A DNA stretch of 64,000 nt. Source: Pyrenophora tritici-repentis. Lineage: Eukaryota > Ascomycota > Dothideomycetes > Pleosporales > Pleosporaceae. A program made the translations under genes and the position numbers. The number at the start of each line of letters is the position of its first letter. Positions within the stretch are counted from its first letter, which is position 1. This document shows positions 57,131-64,000 of the stretch, one piece after another. Location of the stretch: contig NC_089390.1 of NCBI RefSeq assembly GCF_003171515.1, positions 682,001 through 746,000 of the forward strand, read 5' to 3'. The notes under the pieces are model-generated. The model searched no databases, had not been told where the DNA came from, and saw only the letters and a list, made by a program, of their open reading frames with translations.

Positions 57131-58783
57131 ATGAGCCAACAACAAAACAATCTACCAGCTTTAAAAGAGGCTCGATTACAGCTTGCTCTCAAGGCTATCG
57201 AACGCGACGCGACGCTGTCGCAGAGACGCGCTGCAGCTATCTACAACGTATCTCGAGTAACTCTTGGGCGCCGACGCGCTGGAATACCTCTTCGGAGCGA
57301 TTGTACGCCTAACTCAATGAACCTCCTTAAGACAGAGGAGGATGTAATTGTCCAGCATATCCTTGACCTCGACGCGCGAGGATTTCCGCCCCGACTTGCT
57401 GCTGTGCAGGATATGGCTAATTCTTTGTTGGCTGAGCGCCACCGCGACCCTGTTGGTCAGAACTGGGCTGCAACCTTCGTCAAACGTCGCCCTGAGCTTA
57501 AGGTCAAATTCAATCGCAAGTATGACTACAAGCGAGCCCTCTGTGAGGATCCTGAGGTTATACAAGGCTGGTTCCGACTTGTGGAGAACACAAAGGCCAA
57601 GTACGGTATCCTTGATGAGGACACCCACAACTTTGACGAGTCTGGCTTCATGATGGGCATGATATCAACTGGAGCAGTAGTCACAGGCTCTGAGCGTCGA
57701 GGACGACCAAAGAGCGTTCAGCAGGGCAATCGCGAGTGGGCTACAGTGATCCAGGGTATCAACGCGACTGGGTGGGCAATCCCACCTTTTATCATCTTCA
57801 AAGGCAAGAACCACCTCTCTGCCTGGTACAAGGAAGATAACCTACCTCGCGACTGGGTTATTGCAGTCTCTGAGAACGGCTGGACAACAAACAAGCTTGG
57901 TCTAGAGTGGTTAAAGCACTTTGACGCTCACACAAAGAAGAGGACTGTAGGAAACTATCGTCTGCTTATTATCGACGGCCACGAGAGCCACGACTCGCTC
58001 GATTTCCAGCAGTACTGCAAGGATCACAACATTATTACTCTCTGCATGCCTCCTCACTCGTCGCACCTACTACAGCCTCTTGATGTGGGGTGTTTCTCGC
58101 CTTTGAAGACAGCGTATGGCCGCCAAGCCGAGGATCTAATGCGCAACAAGATCACCCATATCACTAAACTAGAGTTCCTACCGTGCTTTAAAGGCGCTTT
58201 TGACGCTGCGATTACAAAGGCCAATATACAAGGAAGCTTTCGAGGCGCTGGCTTAGTCCCATTTAATCCAGAGGCTGTGATATCGACGCTTGACGTGCGG
58301 CTGCGCACTCCACTGCTACCTACCGTCGAGGACGGTCCCTGGCAGTCGCAAACTCCAAGCAATACCCTAGAACTTGGGTCGCAATCAAAGCTGATTCAAG
58401 AGAGGATTCGAAGACATGTAGATAGCTCACCTACGTATATGGTTGAGGCGATCAAAAGCCTGTCAAAAGGTGCAGAGATGATAGCGCATTCTCTGGTGTT
58501 AATGACCAAGCGCAACGCTGAGCTCCAAGCCGCCAACGAGGCCTCAAGTAAGCGTAGATCATATAAAAGGAAGCGCTTACAGCAGCAAGGGACCTTAACA
58601 ATTGATGAGGGCGTGCGACTGACGACTCTTAAGGAGTTTGGGGCATGTAGTGATAGGAAGAAGGCGAAGAAGAGAGTGCGCGTTGAGGCAGGCGAGCCTA
58701 GCCAACGACGCTGTGGACGCTGCGGCGAGGCAGGACATAATATGCGCACATGTAGGCAAGAAGCAGCGATAGATTCTGAGTAG
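57131..58783 (+). CDS. Pogo-family transposase with CCHC knuckle
   Basis: Intact 550-residue frame. The start ATG 57131 is the first after the inverted repeat. An N-terminal helix-turn-helix/CENP-B-like region (about 15-130: RRAAAIYNVSRVTLGRR) precedes a DDE endonuclease domain. The catalytic acids are probably Asp169 (NFDESG), Asp282 (LLIIDGHESH) and Asp318 (LLQPLDVGC); a DD35D spacing fits the pogo group. A CCHC zinc knuckle (CGRCGEAGHNMRTC) near the end is an accessory module seen in some Pleosporales pogo elements. No stops or frameshifts, so it could be active. It cuts and pastes at TA sites. Confidence 0.93.
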   Translation: MSQQQNNLPALKEARLQLALKAIERDATLSQRRAAAIYNVSRVTLGRRRAGIPLRSDCTPNSMNLLKTEEDVIVQHILDLDARGFPPRLAAVQDMANSLLAERHRDPVGQNWAATFVKRRPELKVKFNRKYDYKRALCEDPEVIQGWFRLVENTKAKYGILDEDTHNFDESGFMMGMISTGAVVTGSERRGRPKSVQQGNREWATVIQGINATGWAIPPFIIFKGKNHLSAWYKEDNLPRDWVIAVSENGWTTNKLGLEWLKHFDAHTKKRTVGNYRLLIIDGHESHDSLDFQQYCKDHNIITLCMPPHSSHLLQPLDVGCFSPLKTAYGRQAEDLMRNKITHITKLEFLPCFKGAFDAAITKANIQGSFRGAGLVPFNPEAVISTLDVRLRTPLLPTVEDGPWQSQTPSNTLELGSQSKLIQERIRRHVDSSPTYMVEAIKSLSKGAEMIAHSLVLMTKRNAELQAANEASSKRRSYKRKRLQQQGTLTIDEGVRLTTLKEFGACSDRKKAKKRVRVEAGEPSQRRCGRCGEAGHNMRTCRQEAAIDSE

Positions 58784-58846
58784 AATAGCCTATTACGATT
58801 TCTATTTACTATCTTTGACGGTGCTATATAGTCGTGTACAGTCGTG

Positions 58847-58912
58847 GTTTTAATGGGGTCTTAGCGCAGGTGGCCCACTCGCCCGTGTGGCCCACTCGCC
58901 CGTTAGGTACGT
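58847..58912 (-). repeat. Right terminal inverted repeat of the pogo element
   Basis: About 66 bp; pairs with 57040-57104. Confidence 0.9.
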
Positions 58913-58914
58913 TA

Positions 58915-59757
58915 CTGCAAATTATCTAGACACCATTAATGTCTTCACCAAATCTTTACCTTTGGTCTTCTTCGTTACTTCCATCAAGAAGATCTGTAGA
59001 ATTATGTACTCTGCTTCTCTTATGCTAAACACTATACACTTTAAGAGCGACCTAAGCCGAGCTTTCTTTACGCTTGTCTTTGTCCCTGTGTACATATCAC
59101 CTCTTTTGATACTAAAAAAATGGCTAGCCGAGGACATTAAATTCTATGTAATGTGATGAACGATCCTCCGTTCTAGAGCTTTAGAAGACTAAAAAGGATG
59201 TGCATAGTGCCCTATACCCCACTAAACAATAAGAACAAAACTATGAGAATAGCAAGAGGTGATTTACTATTCTGTGTTGAAGTCTTCACTCGCGACATTA
59301 TGCTCGCTATTGCATCTGTCTACGCTCGCTGTTCTGCCCCAACATTAGTCTTCACGCAATCGATTGATATGTTTCCCTTCCTATTTCACACTAATTTATG
59401 CGGTGCTGGTTGCCAAAAGAAAAAAGAAGGCGCGCAACTCTGTAGCAGCGAAAGCCTAGAATGCCCCCACTTTCTGGCGAAAACCGACAGATTTAACTTA
59501 CCTATCTGAGGAAACCGAAGTTTGACACATCGAAGCCTGTACATAAACGATGCACTTTAGTGTGGTTGACACTTCCCAAGGCTGGGCCTTTTACTAGTGC
59601 AGATCCCTGCCCAGGTGGCTGGGAACCATGCAGCGGTAAGCGCGACACGTCAACCATCGTAGGGTCGCGGCAATTGCGACACTGGTACAGCTTGAAAGGT
59701 GACGAAAGTTTTGAATACATAGATCAAAGCCACGATTGTGCATAAAAAGTGTTTTAA
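58915..59757. other. Spacer with possible retrotransposon relic
   Basis: The minus strand (58922-59137) has an open frame with KCIVFSIREAEYIIL, faintly like the RNase H end of Ty1/copia elements (S-x-x-EAEYIAL). It is short and damaged; treat as a weak hint. Nothing else recognised. Confidence 0.3.
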
Positions 59758-59970
59758 ATGGACCATCCACCACAACCGCCGCCTCCTAGACGACTGCCTA
59801 AAGTGTCGAACCAGAACGGTCCCATACCTCCACCACCTCCTCCACCTCAAGGTGCACATGTTCCCATAGACAAGATCACCTTCATGCGTTCCCTCATCGC
59901 CGAAAACACCAAAACATCAGAGGAACCCTTCAAGCCCTGCTACATGTTCTTCTACGGCTCCCTCATTGAG
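59758..59970 (+). pseudogene. Gamma-glutamylcyclotransferase-like gene, 5' fragment cut by hAT
   Basis: 71 codons from ATG 59758, starting MDHPPQPPPPRRLPK, then proline-rich, ending CYMFFYGSLIE immediately before the hAT element; the frame then stops inside it. The motif YMFFYGSL is the start of the gamma-glutamylcyclotransferase (GGCT) fold. In Pleosporales such proteins have a proline-rich leader exactly like this. The rest of the domain is absent on the far side of the transposon, so the gene is broken. The glutathione-breakdown role of intact relatives is general knowledge, not evidence here. Confidence 0.6.
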
Positions 59971-59994
59971 CAGTGATCGGAATGGTCTGGTCTG
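59971..59994 (+). repeat. Left terminal inverted repeat of the hAT element
   Basis: Starts CAGTGATCGG; perfect to the right end over 24 bp. Confidence 0.9.
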
Positions 59995-60141
59995 GTCTGG
60001 TCTGAGGGTACAGACCAGACCAGACCAGGTGCTTACATAAGGACCGGTCCGACCAGACCGGTCCGACCAACAAGACCGCCAAGAATGAGGCTGAAGCAAA
60101 GAAGGAAGCCGAGGAAATGTGTTTTACTACTGACTGTCAAT

Positions 60142-62439
60142 CTAGTCGTCTTCGTTCTCACTATCCTCGATATCGCTGTTCCCCTCAGCTTGGGGCTTTC
60201 CATACCAGGCCCGGAGACACTCGCACGCTTCTATAATATCTGCCTTCAGCCTACCACGGCGATCGACGATAGTAAGCTTCGCGCTACTAAAAAGACGTTC
60301 GCATTCATCCGACATAGGCGAGATCGCAAACATGTCTAGAGCGAAGCGAGCGAGATCTCGTTGGGAGTCGTAGCGAGATAGCCAGTACGCAATAGCCTCA
60401 TTGCAACCTGCCTCTTCGTTATGAAGCCGGTCAGTAGAGATGTATTGTTCATACAAATCAGTTGTAGAAACTGGAGCGTCTATTCGAATGCGCTTATGTT
60501 CCCGCTGGCGATCAAATGCTGGGTCAGGATCTCTCTCCTTCCTGGCTGGTGGTGGCAGCATCTCGACAGGGTACCTTCCCTTATACTCTGTCTCCCAGAG
60601 ATGCTTCACCGCTAATTGTGCGTTTTCAAACCACCTCTTCTTCTCTTCGTCGCCATGAAGAACCCACTCTTGCCTGAACCATCCACACTTGCGATATGGA
60701 TCAAGGATTTGAGCCGCATAATATGCCGGTGGAAGGTCAGTATCTTCAGGGAATCGATTTTGCCAATTCAGCTGCTGATTGTTATAGTACTCAACGCACT
60801 TTAACCAAGCAGCATCAGCGCAGCCTTGAAGGTACTTCCATGTAAAGTTGTTATCGTCCTCAGTGTGGATGTCGTGGTAGTGATCCTTCGTCTCGCTTAT
60901 CTCCCGGAGAAGGCAGTCCAAAGTTGAAAACCAGTCCGCAAGTGACGTCTTCTTACCTTCAGAAAGCAAAGTTGCAGCATAGAAGTCTTTGAGAGCGAGT
61001 TCAATCTTTCCAAGCTCAAACCAGTGCTGTCCATCAAGCTTAAAGTTCGCGATCCCTACGGAGCCCTTTCCAGGTACATGACGAGCCGAGAAGAGCTCTA
61101 AACGTTCTCGAACATTTAATGCACGTGTAATCGAATAAAACCATGAGTTCCAGCGGGTCGAGTTGTTCTGGATAAGCTCAAGCCCGTCGAATTGCGAAAG
61201 ATCTCCGCCGATAATAATTGTAGCAAACTCCTCACGCCGTTGTGGAGTAAGCCTGATGTATCGCACCAGGTTGTGAAGACGACCCAAACATCCGAACTTC
61301 TTCCAGAGCTCTTCCACCTTCGTATAGTCGCCACGTTGATGATGCTTCTCCAGCTTCGCAAGATACTTCTCACAGTTTCGCCCCATAAGGAACGCCTGGC
61401 AACAGAGGTTGATGACATGGCCCAAGCAACGCAGCCGGCGATGACGACGTTGTTTTGACTTCATCCATGGGCAGAGATCCTTGAGTATAAACTCAACAGC
61501 GGTATCATTTGCCGAGGCATTATCCAGCATAAAGTATCCAATCTGATCTCCGCTAATGTCGTATTCTTCCAGCAATTCAAGGACCACCGATCCAAGATTC
61601 TCTCCAGTATGTTCGCCGTATATACGTCGCATACCTAAAGCGGTAACACGTCGCATGCCGGTAGTATCAATCCACATAGCGACGACGCCTAGGATAGCGT
61701 AAGGGTTTGGTGAAGTCCAGAGATCAAAGGAGATAGAGATCCTACTCCGTGAATGGTGTAGGTCCTCCCTAAGCTGTTGCTTCTTCGATATGAATGCATT
61801 CATTACCCAGCTTCGGATAGTCTTCGCAGCCTTCGGGAGGTGGTTGAGTAGTGCCGGATTTAAAAAGAGGAGTAGTTCACGAAAGTACTGGTTCTCTAAT
61901 TGAAAGAAGGCGATATGGCAGTACACAATCCAACGAATTAGAAGCTCTTTAAACTTCTCTACTGACTCCTTCCAGAAAAAGATGCTGGAAGCAGCCCCAT
62001 CCTTTTGCTGGTCGATTATAGACTTCCGTACAGAACCCTTTCGCTTGATGCCACTCTGGGGATCAATCTGGTGCTTCTGTTCCAGGTGATTCCGGATCCT
62101 AGAAGTGCCATTGATGACAAACAACTCTTGCTTGCTCTTCCCAACCCTGCACTCATGGCAGTAATACACCTCTTTCTTATCGCTATCTCGAATGTATTGG
62201 AGTCCGTACTTCCAGATGTGTGATGTACCTTGACGGAAATCCTTCCTTGCAATTATTGCACGTTTCACGTACGTGATACCGCCCTGCACGAACTCATCTG
62301 GAGATTCGTGATATTGAATAGGAGTGGGTGATAGTATAGGGGTGGGTGATGACGTGGGGATAGGAGATGGAGTAAGAGACGTTAAATCTAGTCTTATAAT
62401 ATTCGATGGGGACGGTGAGGTTGGTGTTGAAGGCTCCAT
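60142..62439 (-). CDS. hAT-family transposase, intact
   Basis: 765 residues, single exon, no lesions. A proline/serine-rich N-terminus is followed by a BED-type zinc finger (Cys94, Cys97, His118, His123; YYCHECRV, NHLEQKH). A RNase H-like catalytic domain follows (ISISFDLWTSPNPYAILG; DQIGYFMLDNASANDTA), with a large insertion. The C-terminal dimerisation domain (about 650-760) has MFAISPMSDECERLFSSAK, the hAT signature. hAT transposases excise and reinsert the element and leave 8-bp target copies. It appears capable of function. Confidence 0.95.
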   Translation of the reverse strand: MEPSTPTSPSPSNIIRLDLTSLTPSPIPTSSPTPILSPTPIQYHESPDEFVQGGITYVKRAIIARKDFRQGTSHIWKYGLQYIRDSDKKEVYYCHECRVGKSKQELFVINGTSRIRNHLEQKHQIDPQSGIKRKGSVRKSIIDQQKDGAASSIFFWKESVEKFKELLIRWIVYCHIAFFQLENQYFRELLLFLNPALLNHLPKAAKTIRSWVMNAFISKKQQLREDLHHSRSRISISFDLWTSPNPYAILGVVAMWIDTTGMRRVTALGMRRIYGEHTGENLGSVVLELLEEYDISGDQIGYFMLDNASANDTAVEFILKDLCPWMKSKQRRHRRLRCLGHVINLCCQAFLMGRNCEKYLAKLEKHHQRGDYTKVEELWKKFGCLGRLHNLVRYIRLTPQRREEFATIIIGGDLSQFDGLELIQNNSTRWNSWFYSITRALNVRERLELFSARHVPGKGSVGIANFKLDGQHWFELGKIELALKDFYAATLLSEGKKTSLADWFSTLDCLLREISETKDHYHDIHTEDDNNFTWKYLQGCADAAWLKCVEYYNNQQLNWQNRFPEDTDLPPAYYAAQILDPYRKCGWFRQEWVLHGDEEKKRWFENAQLAVKHLWETEYKGRYPVEMLPPPARKERDPDPAFDRQREHKRIRIDAPVSTTDLYEQYISTDRLHNEEAGCNEAIAYWLSRYDSQRDLARFALDMFAISPMSDECERLFSSAKLTIVDRRGRLKADIIEACECLRAWYGKPQAEGNSDIEDSENEDD

Positions 62440-62677
62440 AACAATAGTATATAAGTAGGTTGTTAAGGACTTGATTGTTCTATGTAAGTAGAAGACTTAC
62501 CTTGATCTTAATGACTCATATTGTGCTAAATTTTCTGGCTAGATTAGTCTAAGATCTAGTCACGTGGACCTATTTATAGCCGGACCGGTCCGATCATCTA
62601 GACCGGTCCGACCACGGTCTCAAAAAATCGCCAGACCAGACCAAGTCTTGGCGGTCTAGACCAGACCAAGACCAAGT

Positions 62678-62701
62678 CAGACCAGACCATTCCGATCACT
62701 G
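62678..62701 (-). repeat. Right terminal inverted repeat of the hAT element
   Basis: Ends CCGATCACTG; pairs with 59971-59994. Confidence 0.9.
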
Positions 62702-62721
62702 ACCAGGTACAAGTCACTACT

Positions 62722-63297
62722 ATGTCTGAGAATAAAGGATGCCAGACTACTGAGGTAGCGAGGGAGACTATTATACACTAGCAGACGGAGGTACACGAAA
62801 AGCCGAGTATTACTACAGGCATGGAGATGCAAAACACTGGTATAAGAAGGGAGACGGTTGTCTACAAAGAACCCGAGTCGACTGAAAAGTCTGGTACTGC
62901 TGGAGACGCAAAAGTGGACAAGAAAACAAAGCCTATCAACGTTCTGAACAACGCCATTGAAACCGGAAATATCTTGAGAAGCGAGCATCACAACATGACA
63001 GCGACAACTACTCAAGGCGACTACCAACCGCGTGGAATGATCCCAGTCACAGAGACGCATGAGCTGCATGGCCATGGCGGCGGCGAAGACAAAGTCAAAC
63101 ACATAGAGCACATGGAATATGACACTAACAGCGAGCACGAGTACCCAGATATTTCCGACGACGAAGATGAGCATGAAGGCGCGTATGAGCATAGTGGTGA
63201 CGAGGAGAGCGTTGAGGGTGACTATAGTTCCGACGAGGAGGATGAGGATGTGAAGACTGAGCAAAAGGATTTGACTGCTCCTTCTGCCTACAAGTGA
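62722..63297 (+). pseudogene. Acidic, low-complexity frame with in-frame TAG
   Basis: From ATG 62722 the frame is interrupted by TAG at 62779-62781 and is then open to 63297; ATG 62821 alone gives 158 residues. The text is charged and rich in Glu, Asp and Thr, ending in an acidic block (SDDEDEHEGAYEHSGDEES). Short related units (QTTEVARETII, then QTEVHEKPSIT) hint at an internal repeat. No domain recognised; not a continuation of the GGCT fragment across the transposon. It could be a short real gene from 62821 or a remnant. Confidence 0.35.
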
Positions 63298-64000
63298 GCA
63301 GCTGGTGAGAAGGTAGAGAAGAGTCGTAGGTGGCATAGTTGAGTTTTTCAGATGATATTAAGTAGATACTCAGACTGAAATCAAATGCAATGGACTTGAA
63401 TGCCTAGAAATGTGACGGTATAGTCTATCGTGGCCATCCGTTAGTCTGAAGATGTGATATCGATAGATCGGGGGTATTATTTGAATGGGATAATTCTAGG
63501 GTAAAGCCTATGAGCACGAGGGTATGTGGTATGTGCTCTGGTTTCACGAATTTCGTGGACATCTGTTGATGATCGTACCGGCTTTGAGTTCACCCATTTT
63601 TGTGATATGCACATAACCTCTTGGTGCATTTTACACAAATTCATTGAAATTTTGTGACTAGAAACGTGTCAGTGTATCTGATCTTGGCGATGTGTTGATA
63701 TTGTTTCTTAGTAGGTTACATTTAGATTGGAGCTGAACACGCCAAATAATTTTTTCAGTGTAATATATATCACATACGTGCAGTCAGAACACTGTTGAAT
63801 GAATTAAAAATCACGAGTAACTACTTTACTGAAGAAGAAGGTTGAAGTCGACTGTAATCTTTCTTTGGATCTATTAAGAGCTATCTAATATACATGTAAC
63901 TAACAGAGAAATATTCCGGATAATTAAGTTCAGAGAGAGCAGTGATCCTGCGAAATCTGTATATAAAGGACTGCGTCTTTCACCCTTCTTGTCTCTACCA
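63298..64000. other. AT-rich end of window, no gene seen
   Basis: About 700 bp, AT-rich, no frame or repeat I can support; the window edge may cut a gene. Confidence 0.4.

Larger units (their letters stand above)
57040..58912. mobile_element. Complete pogo-like (Tc1/mariner) transposon
   Basis: An 1,873-bp element flanked by TA on both sides (57038-57039 and 58913-58914), the Tc1/mariner target. Terminal inverted repeats of about 65 bp begin ACGTACCT and differ between the ends by an indel and a few substitutions. Each repeat contains two tandem 17-bp units starting CGGGCGAGTGGGCCAC, likely transposase sites. An uninterrupted transposase gene lies inside. Confidence 0.93.
59971..62701. mobile_element. 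Complete hAT transposon, no target duplication
   Basis: A 2,731-bp element with 24-bp perfect terminal inverted repeats beginning CAGTGATCGG (59971-59994 and 62678-62701). Subterminal arrays of GGTCTG and GACCGGTCC units lie inside both ends and probably bind transposase. One minus-strand transposase gene is complete. hAT insertions duplicate 8 bp, but here the outer octamers are TCATTGAG and ACCAGGTA, which do not match. Confidence 0.9.

Noticed and set aside
541..62781. Programmed stop-codon readthrough as the reason for in-frame stops at 541, 2783, 49904 and 62779
   Set aside because: None has the TGA-CTA context of known fungal readthrough, and there are three different stop codons; gene decay or error is simpler.
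62677..63336. 219-codon minus-strand frame
   Set aside because: Overlaps the right end of the hAT element and antisense of the acidic frame; hydrophobic low-complexity text.
1..64000. tRNA genes, CRISPR arrays or bacterial-type operons
   Set aside because: No cloverleaf with matching A and B boxes was spotted by eye, no spaced repeats, and gene structures are fungal. A tRNA scan could still find a missed tRNA.
1..64000. A secondary-metabolite gene cluster
   Set aside because: No polyketide synthase, NRPS, terpene cyclase or P450 set; single SDR, GST and Zn2Cys6 genes are not enough.

Overview
The window is nuclear DNA of a filamentous ascomycete, most likely a Dothideomycete of the order Pleosporales (a Pyrenophora-, Alternaria- or Parastagonospora-like fungus). 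The evidence is many short (about 46-60 nt) GT-AG introns, fungal-only families (PhiA, XlnR, Zn2Cys6 regulators, HET and 2EXR remnants, secreted carbohydrate-active enzymes) and fungal pogo and hAT DNA transposons. The species assignment is inference. Exon structures were worked out by hand from splice signals and reading-frame continuity.

Layout. 0-3 kb: decayed accessory genes (a 2EXR-type gene with a stop, a HET-like C-terminal remnant). 3.2-12 kb: secreted or surface functions, namely a PhiA-like cell-wall protein, a four-exon DUF1254/DUF1214 protein, a small secreted cysteine-containing protein, a GH43 glycosidase and a secreted CDH-type cytochrome-domain protein; a 126-bp hAT-type MITE with a perfect 8-bp target duplication lies among them. 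13-20 kb: an extended SDR, a secreted PAF-acetylhydrolase-like lipase, a Zn2Cys6 regulator with a GC-AG intron, the complex III subunit QCR8 and a small secreted cupin-like protein. 20.5-26 kb: housekeeping genes (m-AAA protease, tail-anchored protein, RBR ubiquitin ligase). 27.7-31.2 kb: a divergent pair of a Gfo/Idh/MocA oxidoreductase and a DHDPS-family aldolase. 33.2-36 kb: an XlnR/XYR1-type activator with almost 5 kb of gene-free DNA on its 5' side. 41-56.8 kb: GST, branchpoint-binding protein, myotubularin phosphatase, a zinc-ribbon-like protein, a decayed kinase, a Whi5/Nrm1-type repressor, an intracellular GH5 protein and a CaaX-terminated protein. 57-62.7 kb: two complete DNA transposons, a pogo-like element (1,873 bp, TA duplication) and a hAT element (2,731 bp, 765-aa transposase). 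The hAT element truncates a gamma-glutamylcyclotransferase-like gene and has no target duplication.

How the genes relate. Most are independent single-gene units, as usual in fungi. Possible functional links are the divergent oxidoreductase/aldolase pair (carbohydrate-acid catabolism, inferred) and XlnR as a regulator of hydrolases such as the GH43 enzyme (known for the family, not shown here). The transposon-rich right end and the decayed left end are the accessory parts. No previously unknown multi-gene system is demonstrated. The best leads are the two apparently intact transposons, the two non-autonomous inverted-repeat elements, and the CaaX and small secreted proteins.
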